Origin: Nemertoderma westbladi
Lineage: Eukaryota > Xenacoelomorpha > Nemertodermatida > Nemertodermatidae
DNA length: 42,765 nucleotides
Direction of reading: 5' to 3'
Assembly: GCA_032718475.1 (NCBI GenBank)
Contig: JAUCBJ010009016.1
Span: 1-42,765, forward strand
Every line of letters begins with the position of its first letter. The stretch's first letter is position 1. The translations under genes were made by a program, and so were the position numbers. The notes beneath the pieces are model-generated. The model saw only the letters and a program-made list of their open reading frames with translations, had not been told where the DNA came from and searched no databases. Below are positions 30,278-40,008 of this stretch, in pieces.

Positions 30278-33100
30278 GTCTGGGTGTTCAAGAGCACCGA
30301 ATGCAGACTGGACAGACTGATGAGGTTCTGATTAAGGACATGGGGTGCGGTTGGCGACTCACCCTCGCGTCAGCAGATGATAGTGGCAATGGTGGAATTG
30401 GTCTATTGATGAATCCAACTGCACATGCAGCATTGGACAAAATAGACCAAATCTCTAACCACATCATCCGTTGCCACTTCTCATGTTCTGGAAGACTGGC
30501 TAAGAAGTTTCCTAAGGTGGTTCTGATTGTGTGCTTCTCTCCAACTAGTGTTGCCCCTGTAGAGGAGGTGGAAAATTTCTACCACAATCTACAAGCAGCT
30601 ACTGATGGAGTGGATCAGCATGCATTCTTAACATTCCTGGGAGACTTTAATGCAAGTCTGCATCAATCACCTACATCGCCCTGGGTCTATAGCAATAGTG
30701 TTAACCGAAATTCTGTCCATCTTCAGGATTTTATCTCTGGAAATGGATTGTTTTCGGCTGGAACCCAGTTCAAGAAGCGAACTGGAAAGCTATGGACTCA
30801 TAGTGGACCCAGTGGTCACAAGTCCCAGATAGACCATATTCTGTTTCGTAGGAAATACAGGAGCTCTATACAAGACTGTAATGCATTTACACTTCGACCC
30901 TTCTCCAGTGATCACCGCCTTATTGTGGCCAAGGTAAGACTTCGTCTGTGTGCTAGCAGAACAACGAAATCTGCCTTGCCGCGGCATGACTGGTCCTCTC
31001 TGTTGCAACAGCCAAGTGTGAGATCCAGCTTCACACTACAGCTGAGCAACAGGTATGAGGCTCTTGCCTCTCGGGCGGCAGATCACTGTGAGGGCTATAC
31101 TGCCTTTACAGAAGCAGTTAAGTTAGCAGCTGCAGAAACAGTTCCTGTATACCCTCGAAACAGGAAAAGGGCCCCCTGGACTGACAACAAAATTCAGAAG
31201 TGCCGAAATGACCTTCATACGACTCAAACAGACTACAGCGGCCAAGAATGCAGTTAAGGCTGCATCTAGGTCCCTGAACAGGCAGTACTCTGTTAATCTA
31301 CAGGAGCTAATAAACCAACAGGTTGATGCCGTCAATGATGCTGACGACAGCAGGCAATCATCCCAGGCATGGAAATCGATCAATCTGCTTACTGGGCGGA
31401 AAAGCCAACCAACCACCAATCACCAGCTGATCGCCTCAATGAATGGTTGGAAAGCCCACTTTGAAAAGCTCCTCAATAATGACAGGGTATTGCCTGATAA
31501 CTTTATAGAAGTAAAAGTGTCTGAGTCTGTACTCCCAGATATTCCCATTGGCGATATCTCCTTTGCAGAAGTGAAGGCTGCTGCAAAGAGCATTAAGACC
31601 AATCGTGCCAGTGGAGTAGATGGTGTTCCACCTGAGGTCTCTAAAATACCTGAGTGTTTAAAGCTCATCTATCCCATCATAGTGGACATGTACCGAACAA
31701 CAAGAGTCCCACAAGAAATGAAAACAAATAAGTTGGTGCCAGTTCCCAAGAAGGGCAACCTAACACTCTATGGTTCTTTTCGGGGAATCTCATTGATCTC
31801 GATTGCTGCAAAGCTATACAATAGGATTCTATTAAATCGCGTCAGGGATCCCATTGAGAGACTGCTCCGTGGAAATCAGAATGGGTTCCGTAAAGGTCGT
31901 GGGACCATGGAGCCCATTTTGGCACTTAGAAGGATAATTGAAGAATTATCAAAAAATAAAGACAGGCATCTGGCTGTTATCTTTGTTGACTTCTTCAAGG
32001 CCTTTGATTCAGTCTCTCGGTCACGTATGTTCAGCGTACTTTCATTATATGGGATTCCTGATGAAATTATTGCAGCAATCAGATCAGTATACGATGGTTC
32101 GACAACATTTGTATCTACTGTTGATGGTGACACAGAACCATTTGAAGTGTTATGGGGCGTCCTCCAAGGAGACACACTTGCACCATTCTTGTTCATTATT
32201 GTGGTTGCCTATGTTCTACGCATGTCCTTAGATCATCATAATGATGATTGGGTGATGATAACTCCACCTACTGGCTCCAGAAGTCGAGGAAGTCCTGCCA
32301 AGTACCTAACTGATCTAGACTTTGCTGATGACTTAGGAGTACTCTCAGAATCATTAGAGGGAGCCCAACGGCTCCTCAGCTCATTAGAACATGCTGCTTC
32401 TAGTGTTGGTCTTTTTATTAACTCCAGAAAGACCAAAATTCTGACAGTTAACTTTGAAAGTCCTCAGCAAGTCTCTGATCGGATGAGCATAAGCTCAAAG
32501 GATGGTATGCTGGAGCATGTGGACGACTTCTGTTACCTGGGATCATGGATCCGGAAGTCAGGCGAGGACCTTCGAATACGTAAGGGAAAGACATGGGCAG
32601 CCTTGAATAGGCTTTCCAGGATTTGGAAGTCACCTAGAATTAATCGGAAACTTAAGGTCCGATTATGTAGAGCAGCAGTAGTTCCAGTACTCCTGTACGG
32701 GAGTCCATGCTGGGCTCTAACTGCTGAGGACACCAAATCTCTGGATGGCACATTCACAAGAATGCTACGCCGGGTTCATTGTGTCAAGTACAATGCACAC
32801 ATCTCCAACCAGACACTATATAACATTGGAGGTGTCTCATTGGTTCCCCCAAGCTTGACACTAGAACAAAATCGCCTCCGCTTTGCAGGACATTGCTTTC
32901 GCCGTGAGGACCAGCCAGTGCATAATCTTGTACTTTGGCAGCCTCATGGAGTGAATAAGCATGGTGGACAACCCTTGACTTTCTTGAGACGCATCTTAAA
33001 GGACACTGGGCTTAAAGATGCGGATGATATAGCAAATGAGATGGGTGATAGGGAGTTGTGGCGGTGCAATTTTGTTGACAAGCCAGCACAGCATTCTTAA
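30278..33100 (+). pseudogene. LINE-A endonuclease-reverse transcriptase (RTE-like), one frameshift
   Basis: The protein would nick target DNA and reverse transcribe the element RNA at the nick. Apurinic endonuclease: the catalytic Glu in LGVQEHRMQ near the truncated start (30280), FLTFLGDFNASLH (about 30630), QIDHILFRRK (about 30830) and FSSDHRLIVAKV (about 30905). A frameshift near 31212 moves into the next frame. Reverse transcriptase: NRASGVDGVPPEV (31600), FVDFFKAFDSVSRS (31985), GVLQGDTLAPFLF (32157), and an intact DLDFADDLGVL (32315). The C-terminus WALTAEDTKSLDG...RLRFAGHCFRREDQ ends at TAA 33098-33100. The general pattern, very short 3' UTR and triplet tail favour an RTE-type element, though RTE-X or Proto2 is possible. 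Only one frameshift and the missing N-terminus inactivate it. The first methionine of the long open frame, at 30166, lies in the older inverted copy and is not its start. Confidence 0.85.
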
Positions 33101-33136
33101 AAATGCAGCTGCAATGCAGCATGCCGATCCTAGTAG
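30278..33136 (+). mobile_element. LINE-A, plus-strand copy inserted into an older LINE-A
   Basis: 2.86 kb, 5'-truncated, ending with TAGTAG triplets. The left junction is at 30277/30278 and the right near 33136/33137. The flanks rejoin as continuous minus-strand LINE-A sequence (AGTCTTA with CCTTGGCCACAA). Any target duplication is at most two or three bases and is masked by the TAG tail. Confidence 0.88.
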
Positions 33137-33660
33137 TACCTTGGCCACAATTAAGCGGTGATGACTGGAGAAGGGACGAAGTGTAAATGCATTACAGTCT
33201 TGTATAGAGCTCATGTATTTCCTACGAAACAGAATTTGGTCTATCTGGGACTTGTTGCCACTGGATCAAATATGAGTCCATAGCTTGCCAGTTCGCTTCT
33301 TGAACTGTGTTCCAGCCGAAAACAATCCATTCGAAACGGAATTTCGGTTAACTCTATCACTTTAGACCCAGGGCGATGTAGGTGATTGATGCAGACTTGC
33401 ATTAAAGTCTCTCCCCGTAATACTGGGGCAACACTAGTTGGAGAATATTGGCATTGAATATTGGCAATAGTTGGCATTAAAGTCTCCCAGGAATGTTAAG
33501 AATGCATGCTGATCCACTCCATCAGTAGCTGCTTGTAGATTGTGGTAGAAATTTTCCACCTCCTCTACAGGGGCAACACTAGTTGGAGAGTAGCATACAA
33601 TCAGAACCACCTTAGAAAACTTCTTAGCCAGTCTTCCAGAACATCAGAAGTGGCAACGGA
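33137..33660 (-). mobile_element. LINE-A, old minus-strand copy (piece 3 of 4)
   Basis: Reverse complement of about 30466-30936 of the plus copy, with a local duplication at about 33410-33480. It ends at GTGGCAACGGAT, where the tail of the CR1/L2-like LINE-C begins. Confidence 0.85.
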
Positions 33661-34249
33661 TAATAATAATAATAATAATAATAATATATATTTATATCGC
33701 GCCTTTAAGAATAAAAATATACTTGCAAGGCGCCAGCAATAACGATATGAAAGTCATTAAGGTATTCACGACTACATAAATGAAGAAGAGTATACATAGA
33801 GAAGGGTTATATAAATGAGACTAAAAACAAACCTTCAAACTAAACGGTGGCACCAATAAGTAACTTATTACGAAGATATGATATATTGTTGGTCGGTAAT
33901 ATAGTATAGACTCGGCGATATTTGCGATCAGTTATTACATAATAGAAAAACTCCTACTCTCCCTACAATCAGTTAAAATTTTGGTAAATCAGTTTAAAAT
34001 ATATTAAAATCTGCTAACCGGCATATTAAAATGTGTGTAAAATTACATAAACATACATTACATAAATTGACACTGGTTAAATGGAAATGCGAAATCGTAT
34101 AGCGAGAAATAAAATAATGTGATTTAAAATTGTCTAAAGAACGGCATATTTTAAAAACATCATAATTGGCACAACAAAAATTGACACACGTTAAAAAACG
34201 TAAAAAAGTGCATTTTTATAGTTATTCATATTCTTCCTTGAAAAGGAAA

Positions 34250-36180
34250 GTTTTCAGGCGAGATTTGAATGAGTCAACTCCAGGTGCGCTACGGACATTC
34301 ATCGGCAGAGAGTTCCAAACATGTGGTGCAGCAACGGAAAAAGCGCGTTTTCATAATTTGAGAGACGAAATCTTGGTACGACGAGCAACATCTTATCACT
34401 GGAGCATAACTCGCGATGCGGAACATATGGTGTCAATAGGTCTCTGAGATATTGAGGTGCCAGGCCGTTCAAACATTTGTAAGTCAACAACGCTATTTTG
34501 AAATCAATACGGCGACGAACAGGAAGCCAATGTAGGCGTTTAGGGACAGGTGTAATATGTTCCCGCTTTCGGACACCCAGTAGAAGATGCGCAGCTGAGT
34601 TTTGTACATATTGTAGCTTCTTAATGAGATTATTCAGCAGACCATAATATAGCGAATTGTTGCAGTCTAGCTTGCTTGTTACCAAGGCATATATAAGAGT
34701 CTCTAGAGTGTCCTTCTGTAAACTTCTGTAAAAAATTTTTTGGTTAAAAAAACATGTTAAAAAAAACATGTTTTTTTGAAAATTTTGCAAAATTTTTTTT
34801 AAAATAGTTCATGAACAATATTAATAGTTTCAAAGTGTTAAAAGTTGTATAAAAAGCCAATTAACATTGAGCTGCCTAACTATAATAGTAAGAATTGCTA
34901 TGATATTATTAATATTTTCCATTTTTTTAAATAATCGCTTATTATAACCGCTATTAATACAAATTTTTTTGCTACCCGATTCACCTTCACATAAATCGCT
35001 ATAACTTTTTTTTAGAAATAGATATTGAGACACCGTTTTTTTTGTTAAAATCTCTGGAAAATTCTGCATCTCATAGGCCTAAAAACTCAAAATCGACCTC
35101 CAGTGCAATAAGGTCCCTTTTCTCGTGGCCAGCCACATTTTCTGATTTTGGACAGGTTCCGAAGGTGGAAGAAGGAATCTCGCACAGTGATGGCTATCTG
35201 TTTACTAAAAGACAAATGAGCGTCTATGTAGAAGCCAATGTCATGGGCGTCACCGCTACATTTTACTCTATTGTTGCCTATTTGTAGATAAGGCGGGTCT
35301 ATCTGACATCCAAACCGTGATTGCAACAATAAACATTCTGTCTTGTCCGTATTCATCTTGAGTAGATTTGTATTCATCAAGCTCCATATGTCACTTAAAC
35401 GTTCCTCGGTAACTTCTACTGCCGCACTCAGATGTGATGGTTCAAGCGCAATATATATTTGAGTGTCGTTGGCATATAAGTGATATGTTAACCCGTGCTT
35501 TAATATGACAGGCGACAGGGAGCGAGTATATATTGTGAAAAGTAAGGGTCCTAAAAACGGAACCTTGAGGTAAGCCATACTTCAGGTCTTTGCATTTCGA
35601 GTACGCGTCACCAATAAGTACCTGTTGTTTACGTCCTGAAAGGTATGAACGAAACCATTGCAGTGCATTATCTTTTACCCCAATATCATGTTCTAGAATA
35701 TTCAGTAAGATACTGTATTCCACCATATCAATACATTATCAGTAACCGACAGTAATGCAGTTTCAGTAATATGTAATGGTCGATATGCACTTTGCATTGG
35801 CTCATTAAGAGAGTTCATATCCATATGTTTCATTAGCTGTAAAGCTACGGCCTTCTCAGTTAACTTGGCTATGTATATGAGATGTGAGACTGGTCTAAAG
35901 TTCTTAAAAACTTCCGGGTCCAGACGCAGCTTCTTCAGTACCGGCAATATTACTGCTTCTTTGAAAAGTTGTGGAACTGTAGAAGTTGAAAGTGACAAAT
36001 TAATAATTATTGCGATAATGGGTAGAAGTAACTTGATGGATAATTTAACTAAACGCGTTGGCATCGGGTCACACGGACTAGATTTCGATTTCGAGTTGTT
36101 TATTAGAGCTTCAGTATCAACTGTGGACAGGTCATCAAATATTCGGAAGGAATTGTTTGGAGATTCAGTTAGAGCTGCCG
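34250..36180 (-). pseudogene. LINE-C reverse transcriptase (CR1/L2-like), decayed
   Basis: From the right: CDPMPTRLVKLSIKLLLPII, FKNFRPVSHLIYIAKLTEKA and MQSAYRPLHITETALLSV (35760-36100), then a jump past the first catalytic Asp region. Next come VKDNALQWFRSYLSGRKQQV and YGLPQGSVF (about 35560-35680), [14 protein letters not shown] and [11 protein letters not shown] (about 35450-35560). The catalytic YADD is YAND here, so an active-site Asp is lost. Near 34730-35070 an AT-rich block splits the frame. The C-terminal block LVTSKLDCNNSLYYGLLNN...ITPVPKRLHWLPVRRRIDFK follows (34470-34700). These blocks are diagnostic of the CR1/L2 group. Several frameshifts; not functional. Confidence 0.8.
34728..35075. 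other. AT-rich block interrupting LINE-C
   Basis: About 350 bp of A/T-rich sequence between LINE-C coding blocks that should be adjacent. It has a small AACATG...CATGTT inverted repeat near 34750-34775. Possibly a small insertion, but no clear termini were found. Confidence 0.4.
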
Positions 36181-36593
36181 CCAGAGTAACCATTACCGGA
36201 TTCGGATCCACTGGAGTAGCGGTTACCGGATTCAGACCCGCTGGAGTAATGGTTACCGGTTTCGGACCCGCCCGAGTAACGGTTACCATATACTGACCCG
36301 CTGGAGTAACGGTTGCCGAGTTCGGACCCGCTGGAGTAACAGTTACCGTATTCGAACCTGCTGGAGTAACGGTTACCGGATTCCGACCCGCAGGAGTTAC
36401 AGTTACCGGTTTCGGACCCGCTGGAGTAACTGTTACCGGTTTCGGACCCGATGGAGTAACGGTTACCGGTTTCGGACACGCTGGAGTAACAGTTACCGGA
36501 TTCGGACCCACTGGAGTAACGGTCACCGGATTCGGAGCTCGCCGGAGTAACTGTTACCAGTTTCGGACCCGCTGGAGTAACGGTTACCGGCGG
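36180..36593 (-). repeat. 30-bp minisatellite, about 13.5 copies, in frame with LINE-C
   Basis: Units of the type GGAGTAACGGTTACCGG followed by TTTCGGACCCGCT repeat every 30 bp. Because 30 is a multiple of three, the minus strand reads TVTPAGPKPV repeats that run without a stop into the LINE-C reverse transcriptase. A second frame is also open. No spacers of variable sequence, so it is not CRISPR-like. Confidence 0.9.
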
Positions 36594-36733
36594 TTAGAGA
36601 TTTGGTCTATTTTTTCAAATGTTGCATGTGCAGTTGGATTCATCAATAGATCAATTCCGCCATTGCCACTATCATCTGCTGATGCGATGGTGACAGGTGT
36701 CAACCCCCCCATGTCCTTAATAAGAACCTTGTA
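36594..36733 (-). mobile_element. LINE-A, old minus-strand copy (piece 4 of 4)
   Basis: Reverse complement of about 30322-30460 of the plus copy (GGTTAGAGATTTGGTCTATT, then TCATCTGCTGATGCGA). It is the 5'-most remaining part of the old copy. Confidence 0.85.
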
Positions 36734-36804
36734 TAATTAAATAAACTTGTATAATATATAAGTTATATAATGCAATACTGATTATTTTAATTCTTTATGA
36801 ATAG

Positions 36805-36970
36805 GTATTTGTTATAAAGAAAAATAGTCAACTTTGCGGAAAGATAACATCCATATCTACAGATCTCATCATTGATATACAATGTCGAGGACTAGTTGGA
36901 AGTTATGTATCCATAGAACATGGATGTGACATGATTAACATCGATGAAGTGGAAGTGTTTGAGCGAATAG
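36805..36970 (+). CDS. Exon of the FTP-like lectin domain, second half
   Basis: Acceptor TTTATGAATAG ends at 36804; donor ATAG|GTAAGG follows 36970. The exon starts on a codon boundary, matching the phase-0 end of 21643-21893, and leaves in phase 1. It reads without stops: a VFVIKKN strand, a Cys, then CRGLVGSYVSIEHGC and INIDEVEVFERI. These match the family's C-terminal C..L.GRYV.I....L.L.EVEVF pattern. With the first exon this gives one full-length domain. A further exon must follow; none was recognised up to the right edge. Splicing is inferred from sequence. Confidence 0.72.
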
Positions 36971-37037
36971 GTAAGGTGATGCAATATTATACGCAGTGTA
37001 ATTATAGCTTTTGAGTTTTGAGAAAGAAGTTATGTAT

Positions 37038-37050
37038 CACCATATTTGGA
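37038..37050. repeat. 13-bp target-site duplication, left
   Basis: CACCATATTTGGA, repeated exactly at 39594-39606; these flank the Penelope-like element. Confidence 0.85.
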
Positions 37051-37090
37051 CGAACGGATGAAGTGGTAGGCATTCACCAGCGGCAGCATA

Positions 37091-37345
37091 GTGTAAAGAT
37101 GATAGAAAAAATACAGTATTGAGGGTCTTTAGCTGGTTATATTATATTAGATAAAGATACAATAGTAAACGTTTTCGACCTGCCGGTCTGCATCAGACTA
37201 TGTACTGGCAACTAACAGGAAAAGGTGGGGGTCTATATATATATAAGTTTCAAAGGGGAATACCTGATAGGTGAATCCCAGAAAGGTTAACGTGTATGTA
37301 TGTACTGTATAACGTAAGGTAATTGTGATAGGGAAAGTACACTGA
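37091..37345. repeat. Left inverted repeat of the Penelope-like element
   Basis: GTGTAAAGATGATAG to AAAGTACACTGA, matching the reverse complement of 39342-39596 almost throughout. It lies at the 3' end of the coding strand. Confidence 0.92.
37171..37293 (-). ncRNA. Hammerhead ribozyme motif (coding-strand orientation)
   Basis: On the minus strand: ACGTTA (37293-37288), then after about 89 bases CTGATG (37198-37193), CA, GACC-GGCA-GGTC as a 4-bp stem II with tetraloop, GAAA (37178-37175) and ACGT. ACGTT pairs with AACGT to form stem III and places the cleavage site after A in TTA. One extra base lies between the CTGATG and stem II, as I recall from other Penelope-type motifs. Stem I is weak or needs internal hairpins and could not be resolved by eye. 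Activity is inferred. Confidence 0.65.
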
Positions 37346-37710
37346 GTTAGTTGTAAGCTGTCAATCTAAAGTACAAATATTGGGTTGCAGGTTGGGTTAT
37401 AAGGTTGGGAGAAGTTGATAGGGAAATCCCAGGAGTGGTCATGTGTCTACATACTGAATGGTATAATTGGATTAGGTAGGTTACATAGGATTATGAGGTA
37501 TCTACTTAAAGCGCATGGTTAGGTAGAATGCAACATAATGATAGCTGTAATTTTTACAGAGTAAGAAATCACAAGAAATAGAAAAAACCAAGACAAAAAC
37601 AAAAAGGAAGGTAGGGGGAAACGCACATAAAAACCCCGGAAATTCGCTATAGAGGGCACTGTAGTTGTGTAAGATATAGAATATAGGGTGTATTATATAA
37701 AACGTTGGGT

Positions 37711-39040
37711 TTAGATTGCTGGTCTTGCTACGTTAAGTGGGGGGTTGTATGTATAGATTAGGTTAGCTTCCGTCGCTAGTAGTTCGGGTATGTTTGTGAA
37801 TTGTTTTATGGTTGCGGTGCGTAGATTTTCTAAACCACAACCGTATATGTGCCTAGCTAGGAGTATGTCTTCGTGTGTTTTTCCCTCATTGGCTCGTGAG
37901 GGGTAGTGTCGTATGTTGTTGCGGTGTCCATTAAAGCGTTCGTGAAGTTTCTGTCTCGTTTGGCCTATGTAGTATAGAGTAGGGTGGCAGTGGCACCAGG
38001 CCAAGTAACATACAGTGTGGGACTTACATGTATAGTGTCCTTTTATCTTTTCACCCCATGGTGTCTGTTGTATGTTAGTGATAGTTTTGCATGTAAGGCA
38101 GCGGCTAGAGTTACATGGCTCATTAGTGGTGTTATTTGTGTGTGTTTGCGATTGAGTTTTATTTTTGGTTAGTATTTGTCCTAGTGATGTGGGGTTCTTC
38201 GTGACTACATTAATGTTGATGTCAAGGTCGTAGTTTTTGGAGTATCTACGTACAGTATTTTGGAATATGCCCTTCATCTGTTGGTTAGTGGATAGGTAAA
38301 ATGTGGGTTTCGAGTTAGTGTCTTTAGGTCTAGTTTGGGGAGTCCAATGTCTAAGTTTGTTAAGGAGGTTCTGGGGGTACTGCCTGAGTAGACATTCGCC
38401 AAGGAATTCGTCTCTGAGTTTGGTATAGTCGTTAGACTCGCTACATCTGCGGTGGATGCGTAGGAGTTGGCTACGAATTACGGATAGTAGTAATTTCTTA
38501 TCATGGAAGCTATTGTAGTGAATCGGGAGTTTATTGCTAGTTGGTTTTTTGTATAATGTAGTTGTTAGTGTTTCGTTGTTAATCTGTGTCAAGACGTCAA
38601 GGAATGGGAGTGATGTGTGGGAGTATTCAATGGTGAATTGTATATCAGAGTTTTGGAATAAGTCGTTACAAGAGGAGTTAGTGATTTTCTGTATGTTGTG
38701 AATGTCCTGTTCACTTAATATACGTTGTACTATACCATAGCTGTCGTCAACAAACCGTTTGTAGAATGGAATAGGGTAAGTTGTATTATCGTCTGGGGGG
38801 GTTATGTTTGGATCCGAGGTTGAGGTAGTTTCGTTAGTTATGATTATATTAGGATCTGAGATAGATAGGATAGTTTCTGGAATATTGATGTTGGAATCAG
38901 GAGGTGTAAGGTTAGATATTGGGGTCGTTATTATTGGATCTGAGAAAACGGGGTTAGGTGTAGTGTTTGTTGCTAGTTTAGTTTTATAAGTTACTGAGGT
39001 AGTTATATTATTACAGACTGGGGTGGAAGGGGTAGGTTCC
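37711..39040 (-). pseudogene. Penelope-like RT C-terminal part with GIY-YIG endonuclease (5'-truncated)
   Basis: The open frame extends upstream of any ATG to a stop near 39047. Seen from the N-terminus: a Thr/Asn/Pro-rich low-complexity segment (38760-39040); then FYKRFVDDSYGIV with the RT catalytic FVDD (38743-38754); the conserved block LPFLDVLTQINNETLTTTLY and YKKPTSN...SFHDKK; RRCSES; a Cys pair (CLTCK); VCYLAWCHC; and the GIY-YIG nuclease YYIGQTRQKLHERFNGHRNN (about 37918-37980) with a downstream Glu (ATEANLIYTYNPPLNVARP). The GIY-YIG nuclease would nick target DNA. The RT fingers and the first catalytic Asp region are missing: the frame leaves homology directly before the FVDD and enters repeats. 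No stop within the conserved part. Confidence 0.82.
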
Positions 39041-39049
39041 GGGGTAGTT

Positions 39050-39341
39050 AGTTATATTAGTTCCAGGGGTAGTTTTGTTAGTTCCAGGGGTAGTTATGTG
39101 AGTTTCATGGGTACTTATGGTAGTTTCAGGGGTAGTTATGTTAGTTTCGTTAGTATCAGGGGTAGTTATGTTAGTTTCATGGGTACTTATGGTAGTTTCG
39201 GGGGTAGTTATGTTAGTTTCGTTAGTTTCAGGGGTAGTTATGTTAGTTTCATGTGTACTTATGGTAGTTTCAGGGGTAGTTATGTTAGTTTCGTTAGTTT
39301 CAGGGGTGGTTATGTTAGTTTCATGGGTACTTATGGTAGTT
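39050..39341. repeat. Minisatellite, 72-bp higher-order unit
   Basis: Built from GGGGTAGTTATGTTAGTTTC-type words. Three near-identical 72-bp units (30 + 42 bp subunits) lie at about 39125-39341, preceded by shorter variants. On the minus strand one frame reads Thr-rich NITTPETNE/TISTHE repeats, adjoining the truncated Penelope coding region but one frame off. Confidence 0.85.
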
Positions 39342-39596
39342 TCAGTGTACTTTCCCTATCACAATTACCTTATGTTATACAGTACATACATACACGTTAA
39401 CCTTTCTGGGATTCACCTATCAGGTATTCCCCTTTAAAACTTATATATATATAGACCCCCACCTTTTCCTGTTAGTTGCCAGTACATAGTCTGATGCAGA
39501 CCGGTAGGTCGAAAACGTTTACTATTGTATCTTTATCTAATATAATATAACCAGCTAAAGACCCTCAATACTTTATTTTTTCTATCATCTTTACAC
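39342..39596. repeat. Right inverted repeat of the Penelope-like element
   Basis: Reverse complement of 37091-37345. Its last three bases overlap the right target duplication. Confidence 0.92.
39394..39517 (+). ncRNA. Hammerhead ribozyme motif (second copy, antisense to the coding strand)
   Basis: ACGTTA (39394-39399), CTGATG (39491-39496), CA, GACC-GGTA-GGTC, GAAA (39511-39514), ACGT. It matches the other copy except for one loop base (GGTA against GGCA), which leaves stem II intact. Confidence 0.6.
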
Positions 39597-39606
39597 CATA
39601 TTTGGA
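39594..39606. repeat. 13-bp target-site duplication, right
   Basis: CACCATATTTGGA, identical to 37038-37050. Confidence 0.85.
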
Positions 39607-39966
39607 GAATTACAGAAGGATTTCTGCCATAATAAAAACACAAATGTTGGTTACATTACAGAGGGATACAAGCATTGCCGGGTAAAATGGATAAATTAAT
39701 GAGGAAAAAACATTAATCGAAGAAACATTAATTACATTTAATTAAAAATAGTTTTTTATTATAGTTTTTTATTAATTAAAATTTAATTAAAAGTTAGACA
39801 CAACTACTACAATCGGCATAATGCATTGCAAATGCTCTATATATTAGGGTGGGCCGATTTTCAGTTTTTTGTTTAATTTTTATTTGTCTACCAACTAATA
39901 TGTTGCCTTTCTATCTCTATATTCTATATATATATATATATATATAGTATATATATTACTATATAT

Positions 39967-40008
<42 letters not shown>

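Larger units (their letters stand above)
33661..36593 (-). mobile_element. CR1/L2-like LINE (LINE-C) inserted into LINE-A
   Basis: Runs on the minus strand from a 5' minisatellite at 36593 to a TTA-triplet tail (plus strand TAATAATAAT, 33661-33686). LINE-A coordinates 30466 and 30460 flank it, so it is a clean insertion. Microsatellite tails are usual for CR1/L2 elements. The 5' end is truncated; no endonuclease is present. Confidence 0.85.
21894..36804 (+). other. 14.9-kb transposon-filled intron of the lectin gene
   Basis: Bounded by GTAAAT at the 5' end and TTCTTTATGAATAG at the 3' end; both exons meet in phase 0. It holds one Gypsy element, at least three LINE families, TTAA elements, simple repeats and an orphan ORF, all described separately. 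The intron is inferred from exon phase and domain completion, without transcript data. Confidence 0.65.
37051..39593 (-). mobile_element. Penelope-like element with inverted terminal repeats
   Basis: 2543 bp between 13-bp direct repeats. It has 255-bp inverted repeats at the ends (37091-37345 and 39342-39596), a 40-bp extension beyond the repeat on the left only (37051-37090), and a minus-strand RT/GIY-YIG coding region. Penelope-like elements commonly carry LTR-like repeats in direct or inverted order, an asymmetric extension, and hammerhead ribozymes; all are seen here. The repeats differ at about five positions by eye, suggesting a fairly recent insertion. The RT is truncated, so this copy is not autonomous. 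Confidence 0.9.

Noticed and set aside
36180-36593. CRISPR-like 30-bp periodicity
   Set aside because: Units are contiguous with no unique spacers, and the setting is eukaryotic; it is a minisatellite.
39023-39437. Plus-strand ORFs rich in Ser/Gly/Val
   Set aside because: They only read the 72-bp minisatellite and run into the inverted repeat; no coding signature.
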